Positions 25,746 to 34,530 of a stretch of DNA of 64,000 nucleotides are shown here, one piece after another (position 1 is the stretch's first letter; each line of letters opens with the position of its first letter). Source of the DNA: Desulfolutivibrio sulfodismutans DSM 3696. GTDB lineage: Bacteria > Desulfobacterota > Desulfovibrionia > Desulfovibrionales > Desulfovibrionaceae. Under the pieces are notes generated by a model that did not search any database, had not been told where the DNA came from, and saw only the letters and a list, made by a program, of their open reading frames with translations. The DNA lies in NCBI RefSeq assembly GCF_013376455.1, contig NZ_CP045504.1, positions 3,927,001-3,991,000 on the forward strand, in the 5' to 3' direction. The position numbers and the translations under genes were made by a program.

Positions 25746-26024
25746 ATGACCCACGGCACATCCCTCTCCCTCGCCTCGGCCCTTGCGGCCCTTCTGGTCT
25801 GCGGGATCGGCGGCTGCAACGATGTGACGCGCAACAGCGACATGCATTTCGGGGAGTCCTTCCATACGGTCTTCGCCAATCAGAAGCTCAACCCCGACGC
25901 CGGGGCTGTGGGCACGCCGGTCAGCGGCTACGATGGCCAGAAGGCCGCCAACACCATGGGCCAGTACCAGAACAAGCCGGCCCCCGTTAAGGCCGGGGCC
26001 AAGGCCGGGGGGGGGGAGGCATGA
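25746..26024 (+). CDS. Small Tad-associated lipoprotein
   Basis: 92 residues from ATG 25746 (AAGGAG upstream). The signal peptide ends in a lipobox, CGIGGC, with the lipidated cysteine at about residue 24. The mature part has FHTVFANQKLNPDA..PVSGYDGQKAANTMGQY, a pattern (Q.LNP.A, G.DG..A, Y) that I associate with small lipoproteins in Tad loci. It probably helps place the secretin, like CpaD, but is much shorter. Confidence 0.75.
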   Translation: MTHGTSLSLASALAALLVCGIGGCNDVTRNSDMHFGESFHTVFANQKLNPDAGAVGTPVSGYDGQKAANTMGQYQNKPAPVKAGAKAGGGEA

Positions 26025-26307
26025 CCGATGCCGTGCTTTTTACCCCCAAAGACAGCGGAACGTCCGGGAATTAAGCCCGTCTTCCAGGCCGGGGAGCGGT
26101 TTTCATCCCCCCGGAAACGGCGTATGTTGTTTTCCACGTGACCTGGTTGAGCGCCGCACCCCGCCGCCTGTCGGCGGTTCCCGCCCGGGACGGGGCCAGC
26201 CCTGTCCGGCGTCGCGCCTGCGGCGCAGCGCCGCCAACGAACCAACGCGGATTGCCGCCCCGGCAAAGGGCCATGGCCTGTCGGCGCGACGGTTCCTTTA
26301 GGCTCAC

Positions 26308-27501
26308 ATGCAGGAAAAGATCGCCGTTGTTTTGGATGTCGCCGACCACGGCGTGCGCGCCGCCTTTGAGCGGTGTCTGGCGGAGTTTGCCGATTTCGAG
26401 GTGCTCGGTGCCGCGACGAGCCTGGTCGAATTGGTGGTGCGGGAGGCCGCCTCCGAGGATATCGGGCCGGAGCTCGACGACCTGCGTCCCTTTCTCGACG
26501 CCGCGCACGGGGTGGAGGTCTTTTTGGTGGCCCCGCGCCTGTCCACGGACACCCTCATGCAGGCCATGCGGGCCGGGGTGCGCGAATTTTTCCAGGCCGA
26601 TTCCCCCGAGGACGAAATCCGCATGGCCCTGTGGCGCTTCAAGGAGCGCCGCGACAAGCGTCTGGCCGAACGCCAGGGCCAGAACGGCGCTGCCGCCAGG
26701 CAGGGGCGGATCATCAACGTCTTCGGGGCCAAGGGCGGGGTGGGCACCACCACCCTGGCCGTCAACCTGGCCGCCTCCTTTTTATCCGGAAAAAGCGGGG
26801 CCATGGTCTCGCTCATGGACATGAACCTGCCCTTTGGCGAGGTGCAGCTTTTCCTGGATCTGCATCCGCGCTACCACTGGGGCGAGATCATCGGCAACAT
26901 TGCCCGCCTGGACGCCACCTACCTCATGAGCATCGTCTCCCGGCACGCCTCGGGGCTCTACCTCCTGCCGCCCCCCAGCCGCCTGGAGGACTTGCAGATG
27001 GCCACCCCGGAGAACATTTCCGCGCTTTTGACCTGCATGCGGTCGCTTTTTGACACCGTGGTCATCGACCTGGGCATGTACCTGGACGAGATCACCCTCA
27101 AGGTCATGGACATCTCCGACGACATCGTCCTGGTGTGCGTCCAGAACCTGCCCTGCCTGGCCAACGTGCGCCGGTTCATGGAGAACGTGCGGGGCGTGGA
27201 GGGGGAGCTGGTGCAAAAACTCAAGGTGGTGGTCAACAGGCACCTGCCCGAGAGCGACCTGTCCGTGGAGGACATGGAAAAGGCCCTGGGCATCAAGGTC
27301 TTCCGCAGGATACAAAACGACTACAAGACCACGCTGGCGGCCATAAACCAGGGCAAAACCCTGGCCGAGATCGCCCCCAAGGCCGAGGTCACCCGGTCCA
27401 TCGGGGATCTGGCCCGGGCCCTGGTTCCCCCGGGCGAGGCCAAGAAAGGACGCGGACTGTTCGGCCTCCCGTTTTTGTCCGCAGGCAAACGCCAAGGATA
27501 A
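26308..27501 (+). CDS. cpaE: Tad pilus localisation ATPase CpaE/TadZ
   Basis: 397 residues. The N-terminal ~125 residues are a receiver-like domain without a convincing phospho-acceptor. The MinD/ParA ATPase domain follows, with the deviant Walker A VFGAKGGVGTTTLAVNLA, SLMDMNLPFGEVQLFLDL and VVIDLGMYLD. TadZ proteins place the pilus machine at the pole or other sites. A 283-base gap precedes it, longer than elsewhere in the operon; I see no clear promoter or gene in it. Confidence 0.93.
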   Translation: MQEKIAVVLDVADHGVRAAFERCLAEFADFEVLGAATSLVELVVREAASEDIGPELDDLRPFLDAAHGVEVFLVAPRLSTDTLMQAMRAGVREFFQADSPEDEIRMALWRFKERRDKRLAERQGQNGAAARQGRIINVFGAKGGVGTTTLAVNLAASFLSGKSGAMVSLMDMNLPFGEVQLFLDLHPRYHWGEIIGNIARLDATYLMSIVSRHASGLYLLPPPSRLEDLQMATPENISALLTCMRSLFDTVVIDLGMYLDEITLKVMDISDDIVLVCVQNLPCLANVRRFMENVRGVEGELVQKLKVVVNRHLPESDLSVEDMEKALGIKVFRRIQNDYKTTLAAINQGKTLAEIAPKAEVTRSIGDLARALVPPGEAKKGRGLFGLPFLSAGKRQG

Positions 27502-27507
27502 CGCCCC

Positions 27508-28875
27508 ATGGACAATTCTCCCCGCCGCGCCATCCGGGGCATGCCCCCCCGCTTCGAGACGCCCGCCGTGACCAAGGATGCGGGCATGGCCGGGGACGAA
27601 TACTACGAGGTCAAAACACGCATCCATGATCGGCTGATCGACCTGATCGACCTCTCCCTGCTCGATTCCCTCGATCCCGAGGCCCTGGCGGCCGAGATCG
27701 GGCGGCTGGTGGAGAAGCTCTTGCGCGAGGAGTTCGGGCAGACCCCGCTTAACCAGGGGGAGCGGGAGCGCCTGATCGGCGAGGTCAAGGACGAGATGCT
27801 GGGCCTTGGGCCGCTGGAGCCCTTCCTCAAGGACGATTCCGTCAACGACATCCTGGTCAACTCCTATCGCCAGATCTACGTGGAGCGCAAAGGCAAGCTG
27901 GTGCTCACGGGGTCGCGCTTCAAGGACAACTCGCACCTAAAAAAGATCATCGACCGCATCGTCTCCCGGGTGGGCCGCCGGGTGGACGAGTCCGCCCCCA
28001 TGGTGGACGCGCGCCTTCCCGACGGCTCCCGGGTCAACGCCATCATCCCCCCCCTGGCCATCGACGGCCCGGCCCTGTCCATCCGCAAATTTTCCAAGGA
28101 CAAGCTCACGGCCCAGGATCTCATCGGTTTCAAGGCCATCACCCCGGACATCGCCGAGGTCTTGCGGGGCATCGTCCTGGCCAGGCTCAACATCCTGATC
28201 TCCGGCGGCACGGGTACCGGAAAAACCACCATGCTCAACTGCCTCTCGGGTTTTATTCCCCACGACGAACGCATCGTCACCGTGGAGGACGCCGCCGAGC
28301 TGCAACTCAAGCAGGACCATGTGGTGCGCCTGGAGTCGCGGCCGCCCAACATTGAGGGCCGGGGCGAGGTCACCCAGCGCGACCTGGTCAAAAACTGCCT
28401 GCGCATGCGCCCGGATCGCATCATCGTGGGCGAGGTGCGCGGGGCCGAGGCCCTGGACATGCTCCAGGCCATGAACACCGGCCATGACGGCTCCCTGGCC
28501 ACCATCCACGCCAACAGCCCCCGCGACGCGCTTATGCGCCTGGAAACCCTGGTGGCCATGGCCGGTCTGGCCATCTCGCCGCTGTCGCTGAAGCGCTACA
28601 TCGCCTCGGCTGTGGACGTGATCGTGCAGATCGCCCGGTTTTCCGACGGCTCGCGCAAGCTGACGAGCTTTCAGGAGATCACCGGCATGGAGGGCGAGGT
28701 CATCACCATGCAGGAGATCTTCGCCTTCGAGCAGCGCGGGCTGACCCCGGACGCCCGGGTCAAGGGCGCATTTTTGTCCCGGGGCATCCGCCCGAAGTTC
28801 GCCTCCAAGTTCGAGGCCAAGGGGATCAAGCTCCCAGAGACCATCTTCGACCCCAGGAACGTGGTGGAGGTCTAG
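27508..28875 (+). CDS. cpaF: Tad pilus secretion ATPase CpaF/TadA
   Basis: Powers pilin extrusion (type II/IV secretion ATPase family). The 455-residue protein has the N-terminal helical domain and the [20 protein letters not shown] segment. Walker [15 protein letters not shown], Asp box [11 protein letters not shown], Walker [21 protein letters not shown] and the His box [19 protein letters not shown] are all intact. It begins six bases after the CpaE stop. Confidence 0.96.
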   Translation: MDNSPRRAIRGMPPRFETPAVTKDAGMAGDEYYEVKTRIHDRLIDLIDLSLLDSLDPEALAAEIGRLVEKLLREEFGQTPLNQGERERLIGEVKDEMLGLGPLEPFLKDDSVNDILVNSYRQIYVERKGKLVLTGSRFKDNSHLKKIIDRIVSRVGRRVDESAPMVDARLPDGSRVNAIIPPLAIDGPALSIRKFSKDKLTAQDLIGFKAITPDIAEVLRGIVLARLNILISGGTGTGKTTMLNCLSGFIPHDERIVTVEDAAELQLKQDHVVRLESRPPNIEGRGEVTQRDLVKNCLRMRPDRIIVGEVRGAEALDMLQAMNTGHDGSLATIHANSPRDALMRLETLVAMAGLAISPLSLKRYIASAVDVIVQIARFSDGSRKLTSFQEITGMEGEVITMQEIFAFEQRGLTPDARVKGAFLSRGIRPKFASKFEAKGIKLPETIFDPRNVVEV

Positions 28876-28976
28876 GGCCGCTGCACAACGCAGGATGACG
28901 GCGCCTGTCCCGGGCGGGCGGTTGCGCCCCCCCTCACCCCCAACCGCACGCCGCCGCGCCGGGAGGCCCAGCCCAC

Positions 28977-29942
28977 ATGCCGACCCTTCTATCCGTTCTG
29001 GTCCTTGCGGCCTTCGCCTACCTGGCCGTGGCCACGGTTCTGGTCTGGCACGCCCGGGGCCGAGCCGAAAAAGACCGCCTGTCGCGCCGGTTGTCCGAAC
29101 TGACCGGGCGCGAGCCTGACGCGGCCCCCCTGGACATCGTCAAAAAACATCAGTTGAGCGCCGTGCCCTGGCTGGACACGGCCCTGTCCCGGCAACGCTG
29201 GACTTCGGCCGTGGACCGCATGTTGGCCCAGGCCGACATCCGTGCCCCGCTTGGGGTGTTCGTGCTGTCCTCCCTGGTTTTGGCCGTGTTCGGAGCGGTC
29301 TTTGTCCAGACGGCCACCCGGAATACGATCCTGGCCGGTCTCGCGTCCGCCGCCCTGGCGGCCCTGCCCTTTTGGTGGATACGCCTCAAGCGCAAGCGGC
29401 GCATGGCCCACTTCGAAAAACAGCTCCCCGAGGCCCTGGACCTGGTGGCCCGGGCGCTCAAGGCCGGGCATACCTTCAACAGCGGCATGGCCATGGTGGG
29501 GCAGGAGTTCGGCGATCCCATCCGCATGGAGTTCGGCAAGACCCTGGAGGAGATCAATTTCGGGGTGACCCTCATGGAGGCCCTGGACAACATCATGGAC
29601 CGGGTGGACTGCCCGGACCTCAATTTCTTCGTGGTGTCGCTGAAGATCCAGAGTGAGACCGGCGGCAATCTGGCCGAGATCGTGGAGAACATTTCGTCGC
29701 TTATCCGGGAGCGGTTCAAGCTGCGCGGGCGCATCCGCATCCTGTCCGCCGAGGGCCGTTTTGCGGCGCTGGTGCTGTCGCTGATGCCCTTTGGCGTGGC
29801 CGGCGCCATTTACGCCAGCAACCCCAGCTACATCATGCTGTTGGTCGACGACCCCCTGGGCCGGATGATTTTGTGGACCTGCGGCGGCATGATGCTTTTC
29901 GGCATTCTCGTGATGCGCAAGATGATCCGCATCGCGGTCTGA
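28977..29942 (+). CDS. tadB: Tad pilus inner-membrane protein TadB
   Basis: 321 residues with a type II secretion F-domain (about 165-285: EALDLVARALKAGHTFNSGMAMVGQEFGDPIRMEF). It has N-terminal membrane segments (residues 2-20, about 88-125) and two C-terminal ones. Works with TadC as the membrane platform driven by TadA. GGGAGG lies about ten bases before the ATG. Confidence 0.93.
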   Translation: MPTLLSVLVLAAFAYLAVATVLVWHARGRAEKDRLSRRLSELTGREPDAAPLDIVKKHQLSAVPWLDTALSRQRWTSAVDRMLAQADIRAPLGVFVLSSLVLAVFGAVFVQTATRNTILAGLASAALAALPFWWIRLKRKRRMAHFEKQLPEALDLVARALKAGHTFNSGMAMVGQEFGDPIRMEFGKTLEEINFGVTLMEALDNIMDRVDCPDLNFFVVSLKIQSETGGNLAEIVENISSLIRERFKLRGRIRILSAEGRFAALVLSLMPFGVAGAIYASNPSYIMLLVDDPLGRMILWTCGGMMLFGILVMRKMIRIAV

Positions 29943-29973
29943 ACGACCGCGCAAAAAAAGCGAGGCCATTTTC

Positions 29974-30933
29974 GTGGACGCAACGCTCCTGGCCGCCCTG
30001 GCCGTGGCCATGCTGGCCCATCTGACGGTGTTCGCCCTGGTTCTCGGCGTCTTCGCCCACCTGGAGGAGTTGCGCCGCCGCCGGGAGATCATGGGCCGCA
30101 CCCTGGGACTCACCCCCAATGACGCGACCCGGCGACGTCCCGGCGCCCTGGGCTGGCTGGCAGGCTTTTTCTTGTCTGCGGCCGAGTCCTTCGGGCGCAA
30201 GGTCCAGCCCTCCAAGGCCGAGGACATCTCCGCCACCAAGGCCACCCTCCTGCACGCCGGGTTTCGCGGCCAAAACGCCGTGGAGATCTATTGGGGCATA
30301 AAAATCGGCATGGCCCTGCTCGGGATCGGCCTGGCGGCGGCCCTGGTTTTGGTGGTCATGCCCACCATGCGTCCGGAATACAAGTTCGTCGTCGGCGCGG
30401 GCGTTGTGGCGGTTTTTTTCTACACCCCGGGCCTGATTCTCAACCATCTGGTGACCAAACGGCAGCGGGCCATCCAGAACGGACTGCCCGACGCCCTGGA
30501 CCTCCTGGTGGTGTGCGTGGAGGCGGGCATGGGCCTGGACGGGGCCATCCAGCGGGTGGGGATGGAACTGGCCCACAAGGAGCCGGTCTTAAGCTCCGAA
30601 CTGAGGCTTCTGACCCTGGAGCTTCGGGCCGGAAAATCCCGTCGCGAGGCCCTCAAAAACCTGGCCACCCGGGTGGGTCTGGAGGATGTGGGCAGTCTGG
30701 TGGCGCTGCTCATCCAGGCCGACATGTTCGGCACGAGCATCGCCCAGACCCTGCGGGTCTACGCCGACGCCATGCGCACCAAGCGGTTCCAGCGGGCCGA
30801 GGAGATCGCGGCCAAGCTGCCGGTCAAACTGCTCATGCCCTTGGTCTTTTTCATCTTCCCCACGCTTTTGCTGATCATTCTCGGCCCGGCCGCCATCCGG
30901 CTCATGGCCATGTTTTCCCACACCCATAAATAG
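29974..30933 (+). CDS. tadC: Tad pilus inner-membrane protein TadC
   Basis: 319 residues from a GTG start. The F-domain (about 165-290) has NGLPDALDLLVVCVEAGMGLDGAIQRVG. Membrane segments occur near the N-terminus, in the middle (about 108-155) and at the C-terminus. It is the last recognisable Tad gene here. The usual tadD, tadE/F/G, the prepilin peptidase and a Flp pilin are not in this window. Confidence 0.93.
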   Translation: MDATLLAALAVAMLAHLTVFALVLGVFAHLEELRRRREIMGRTLGLTPNDATRRRPGALGWLAGFFLSAAESFGRKVQPSKAEDISATKATLLHAGFRGQNAVEIYWGIKIGMALLGIGLAAALVLVVMPTMRPEYKFVVGAGVVAVFFYTPGLILNHLVTKRQRAIQNGLPDALDLLVVCVEAGMGLDGAIQRVGMELAHKEPVLSSELRLLTLELRAGKSRREALKNLATRVGLEDVGSLVALLIQADMFGTSIAQTLRVYADAMRTKRFQRAEEIAAKLPVKLLMPLVFFIFPTLLLIILGPAAIRLMAMFSHTHK

Positions 30934-31164
30934 GCCCCAAAACGGTTCGCAGGCGTTCTCCGAGGGGGAAGGCCCTTGTCAAAGGCCCGTCGCCAAAACG
31001 ATTTACAACCGCAACGTTCTTGGGTAGGCCTTGATGTACTGTCACGGTTGGCAAAACGATGCCATGCCACGATGATTCGCTTTGGCGTCATGAACGCGCC
31101 GCAGACGGCGCACAGGCGGGATGATTCCCTCAGGGAAACATACCGTCTTCGGGAGGAGGCACCC

Positions 31165-31473
31165 ATGTCGCTTGGCAAGAAATTTCTCAAAAGCAAGCCC
31201 ATATGCAAGGTCACTTTTACAGTGGACAAGGAACTGGCCAAGGACGCCGTGACCGTGTCCCTGGTGGGTGAGTTCAACGGTTGGGAGACCGGGGCCACGC
31301 TTTTGAAAAAGCAGAAAAATGGGAATTTCTCCGTCACCTTGGACCTGGAAACGGGTCGGGAATATCAGTTTCGCTACCTCATCGACGACACCACCTGGAT
31401 AAGCGATCCGGCAGCGGACAAATATGCCTTCAGCCCCTTCGGCGATTGCGACAACTCCGTGGTCGCGCTCTAG
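31165..31473 (+). CDS. CBM48 / isoamylase early-set domain protein
   Basis: 102 residues, a single carbohydrate-binding E-set domain of the type at the N-terminus of glycogen-branching enzymes: VSLVGEFNGWETGATLLKKQ, FSVTLDLETGREYQFRYLIDD and WISDPAADKYAFSPFGDCDN. GGGAGGAGG precedes ATG 31165. It has no catalytic part, and may bind glycogen or act as a regulatory subunit. Trehalose/maltokinase metabolism is encoded 7 kb away. Confidence 0.85.
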   Translation: MSLGKKFLKSKPICKVTFTVDKELAKDAVTVSLVGEFNGWETGATLLKKQKNGNFSVTLDLETGREYQFRYLIDDTTWISDPAADKYAFSPFGDCDNSVVAL

Positions 31474-31752
31474 CGCCGTAGTTGGTGCAGGCCGGGGGCG
31501 CGGGGGGGCGTAGGGCGGCTGCCCCGGGCCGTGTCCGGAGGATTTTCCGCCGCGGCGGCCCAGGCGGACATCGGCGTACGCCGGGTGCGCGTCTCGGAAG
31601 GCCGCCGCCGCGATCATGGCCGCCTGCGGACGTTTCGCGCGGCATCCGATTCCTTTGCATTTCAGGACCGTGGCCCCGCAGGCTTGCCCGGGGACAGGGC
31701 TTGGGCTAGTGTGCCGCAAAACGCGCCCCGGCGCGAAGGAGCGGCACGGCGC

Positions 31753-32274
31753 ATGGAACTTTTGCAGGCCATCCAAACCCGGCGAAGCATCCGGCACTTC
31801 ACCCCCGAACCGGTCCCCGTCGCGGACATCCTGACCGTCCTGGACGCCGGACGATGCGCGCCCAGCGGCCAGAACAAGCAGCCCTGGCGGTTTCTGGCCG
31901 TGCGCGGAGACGATTCCCGTCGGGAGATCCTGGCCGGGCACACGGCCTATTCCCGTATCCTGCGCGAGGCGGCCTTTGTCGTGGCCGTGTTTCTGGACCG
32001 CCAGGCCGCCTACCACCCGGTCAAGGACCATCAGGGGATCGGGGCCTGCCTGCAGAACATGCTCCTGGCCGCCCATGCCCTGGGGCTTGGGGCGGTGTGG
32101 ATCGGAGAGATCATCAATCACGAGCCGGACGTCACCCGGGCCCTTGGCCTCGACGCCGAGCGGTACGCGCTTATGGCCGTGGTGGCCGCCGGACATCCGG
32201 CCAAACCCGGGAGCAGCACCCGCAGGCCCCTGGAGGAGTTGCTTTTGGAACCGTTGCACGGAGACGAGGCATGA
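31753..32274 (+). CDS. Nitroreductase-family protein
   Basis: A 173-residue flavin-dependent oxidoreductase of the nitroreductase fold. The FMN-binding N-terminal motif is TRRSIRHFTPEPV, followed by APSGQNKQPWRFL and GIGACLQNMLLAAHALGLGAVWIGEI. The start ATG 31753 has AAGGAG upstream. Its stop overlaps the next gene by four bases, so it is the first gene of a four-gene run ending in comF. Confidence 0.9.
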   Translation: MELLQAIQTRRSIRHFTPEPVPVADILTVLDAGRCAPSGQNKQPWRFLAVRGDDSRREILAGHTAYSRILREAAFVVAVFLDRQAAYHPVKDHQGIGACLQNMLLAAHALGLGAVWIGEIINHEPDVTRALGLDAERYALMAVVAAGHPAKPGSSTRRPLEELLLEPLHGDEA

Positions 32275-32894
32275 AGGTCGAGACGTTTCCCCTGGGCCCC
32301 TTGCAGACCAACAGTTACCTGGCCTGCGCGGGCGGATTGGCCGCCGCCTTCGACGTGGGCGGCGATCCGGCCCCCATGCTGGATTATCTGCGGAAAAACA
32401 GCCTGACTCTGACCCACATCCTGGCCACCCACCTGCACTGCGACCATCTCTACGGCGTGGCCGCGCTGGCCGGGGCCACGGGCGCGCCGGTGTGGGCCAG
32501 CCCGGCGGACAGGTTCCTCATGGACACGGAGCTTGGCGGCGGAGGGCTTATGGGGCTGCCCCTGGTTGCGCCGTTTACGTTTACGGACGCCTCGCCGGGC
32601 GAGGCCGTATTGGCCGGACGGACCTGCCGCATCCTGACCACTCCGGGCCACAGCCCGGGCGGGCTGTCGTTTTATTTCCCCGACGACGGCGTGGTCTTCG
32701 TGGGCGATCTGTTGTTTTCCAGGTCCGTGGGCCGCACGGATTTCCCGGGCGGCGATTCCGACGTGCTCCTGGCCTCGGTGAAGGAGCGCATCTTCACCCT
32801 GCCCGGGGACACGGCGGTCTATCCCGGCCACGGCCCGGCCACCACGGTGGCCGAGGAACGGCGGCACAATCCTTTTTTTTCGGAGTTCGCATGA
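32271..32894 (+). CDS. Metallo-beta-lactamase fold hydrolase
   Basis: 207 residues, glyoxalase II-like MBL subfamily. Zinc ligands are visible in ATHLHCDHLYG (HxHxDH), in TTPGHSPGG, in VFVGDLLFSRSVGRTDFPGG (bridging Asp) and in VYPGHGPATT. A substrate such as a thioester is likely but not shown. It overlaps the nitroreductase stop (ATGA) and the following gene. Confidence 0.9.
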   Translation: MKVETFPLGPLQTNSYLACAGGLAAAFDVGGDPAPMLDYLRKNSLTLTHILATHLHCDHLYGVAALAGATGAPVWASPADRFLMDTELGGGGLMGLPLVAPFTFTDASPGEAVLAGRTCRILTTPGHSPGGLSFYFPDDGVVFVGDLLFSRSVGRTDFPGGDSDVLLASVKERIFTLPGDTAVYPGHGPATTVAEERRHNPFFSEFA

Positions 32895-33556
32895 ACGCGC
32901 CGCGTCCTGATGCTGTCGGAGGGCAGTCCGCTTCCCCGGCGGCCCCGGTGGTGGTCCTGTGTTGCAGTCCCCGGGCCGGGGGCAACTCGGATCTGGCCGG
33001 GCAGGCCGTGGCCCGGGGGGTTCTGGCCGCCGGGGGGGAGAGCCGCACGTATTATTTGCGCGAGCACTGCGTGTTGCCGTGCGTGGGCTGCGGGGCCTGC
33101 GCCGCAAGCCCGGGCCATCGTTGCGTGCTCGGCGACAAGGACGACGCCGAGACCCTGTTTGCGGCCATGCGCTACGCCTCGGCCATCGTCCTGGCCTCGC
33201 CCATCTATTTCTACCATGTCCCGGCGGGCCTCAAGGCCCTCATCGACCGGGGGCAGCGCTTTCATGCCGCCGTGCCTCCGGCTGCGGGCGCGGAGGGCGG
33301 CGATGCGGCGGACAGGCCCGAGGTGCACGTCATCCTGGTGTCCGGGCGCAAGAAGGGGGCGAAGCTTTTTGACGGGGCGCTTTTGAGCCTGAAGTATTTT
33401 TTCGAGCCCATGGGCCTGGCCCTGGCCGAGCCCACGCTGCTTCGCGGCTACGACGCGGCCGGGGATCTGTCCGCTGACACGACGGTGGGGGCCCGGCTGG
33501 CCTGGCGGGGCGGGGAGTTGTGGCGGGAGCTTGCGGCGCGAAAGATGGCCGGTTGA
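32891..33556 (+). CDS. NADPH-dependent FMN reductase / flavodoxin-like protein
   Basis: 221 residues. The flavodoxin-fold phosphate loop CCSPRAGGNSDLAG and a cysteine pattern CVLPCVGCGACAAS are visible, with ASPIYFYHVPAGLKALIDRGQ for the flavin site. This is the iron-sulfur flavoprotein-like/NADPH-FMN reductase group of anaerobes. The C-x3-C-x2-C-x2-C could be redox-active or hold a cluster. Overlaps its neighbour by four bases. Confidence 0.88.
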   Translation: MNAPRPDAVGGQSASPAAPVVVLCCSPRAGGNSDLAGQAVARGVLAAGGESRTYYLREHCVLPCVGCGACAASPGHRCVLGDKDDAETLFAAMRYASAIVLASPIYFYHVPAGLKALIDRGQRFHAAVPPAAGAEGGDAADRPEVHVILVSGRKKGAKLFDGALLSLKYFFEPMGLALAEPTLLRGYDAAGDLSADTTVGARLAWRGGELWRELAARKMAG

Positions 33557-33568
33557 TCCGGAGGGGGC

Positions 33569-34390
33569 ATGGCCTTTGTGCGACGCCTGCTTGCCGCCGT
33601 GTCCTGGCGCGACCTGCTTTCCAGGCGGTGCCGGGTGTGCGGCGATCCGGTCCCGCCAGGGCCGGATGGCAGGGCGTCGGCCACGGCGGACTGGCCCCCG
33701 CGCGGCCTGTGCCCGGCCTGCGCCAAGAGCCTTTCCCCCAGGCGGGGCGGGTTTTGTCCCCGGTGCGGGGCCATGGAGGCGGACCCGGCGGACGACCCCG
33801 ACCTGTGCGCCGCCTGTCTGCTCGAACCCAGGCCCTTTTCGGCCCTGGCCTTCCACGCCCCCTACGGCGGGCTTTTACGAGACATGATCCTCGCCTTCAA
33901 GTTCGGGGAACGCCCGCAGTACGGGGCCGTGTTGCGCGATCTTTTCCTTTTGGCCTTTGAGCGGGCCGCCGCCCGGGGCGTCCGGGAGGGTGGCACGGCG
34001 CCCGCCACGCCACATGCGCCAGTCGCGCCAATTGCGCCAATTGCACCGGACGTGGTGATCCCCGTCCCCCTGTATCCCCGGCGGCTGGCCTGGCGGGGAT
34101 TCAATCAAAGCCTGGAACTGGCCCGGCCCCTGGCCCGGAAGTACGGCTGGCCCGTCGATGCCCAGGCGCTGTCGCGCATCCGCGACACCCGCCCCCAAAG
34201 CACCCTGTCCGGCCGGTTGCGGCGGGAAAACATCCGGGGGGCCTTTGCCGCCGACCCCGCCCGCGTCCGGGGCAAAACCGCGCTTTTGACCGACGACGTC
34301 ATGACCACCGGGGCCACGGTGGAGGCCGCCGCCCGGGCCCTGCTGGCGGCCGGGGCCAGCCGGGTGGACGTGCTGGTGCTGGCCAGATGA
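33569..34390 (+). CDS. ComF-family phosphoribosyltransferase-like protein
   Basis: 273 residues. The N-terminal part has three CxxC pairs of a double zinc-finger (CRVCGDP, CPACAKS, CPRCGAM, CAAC). The C-terminal phosphoribosyltransferase domain ends in the PRPP motif TALLTDDVMTTGAT. The linker contains APVAPIAPIAP, encoded by 9-base repeats. ComF is needed for DNA uptake in naturally competent species; its role here is unproven. Confidence 0.92.
   Translation: MAFVRRLLAAVSWRDLLSRRCRVCGDPVPPGPDGRASATADWPPRGLCPACAKSLSPRRGGFCPRCGAMEADPADDPDLCAACLLEPRPFSALAFHAPYGGLLRDMILAFKFGERPQYGAVLRDLFLLAFERAAARGVREGGTAPATPHAPVAPIAPIAPDVVIPVPLYPRRLAWRGFNQSLELARPLARKYGWPVDAQALSRIRDTRPQSTLSGRLRRENIRGAFAADPARVRGKTALLTDDVMTTGATVEAAARALLAAGASRVDVLVLAR
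34018..34047 (+). repeat. 9-bp tandem repeats in comF linker
   Basis: About three copies of gcgccaatt-like 9-mers encode Ala-Pro-Ile repeats between the zinc-finger and transferase parts. Confidence 0.55.
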
Positions 34391-34530
34391 CCCCGGCCGC
34401 CCTTGGGCGGCTGGACAATTTTATGAATGAGGTTAACCTGTATCGACAGGGATCGTGCGCCATACTCCCCTGTCCATTCCAGGAGTTGCCGTTTCACTTC
34501 GCATACGTACCGGTAGGATAAGGTGTCGCC

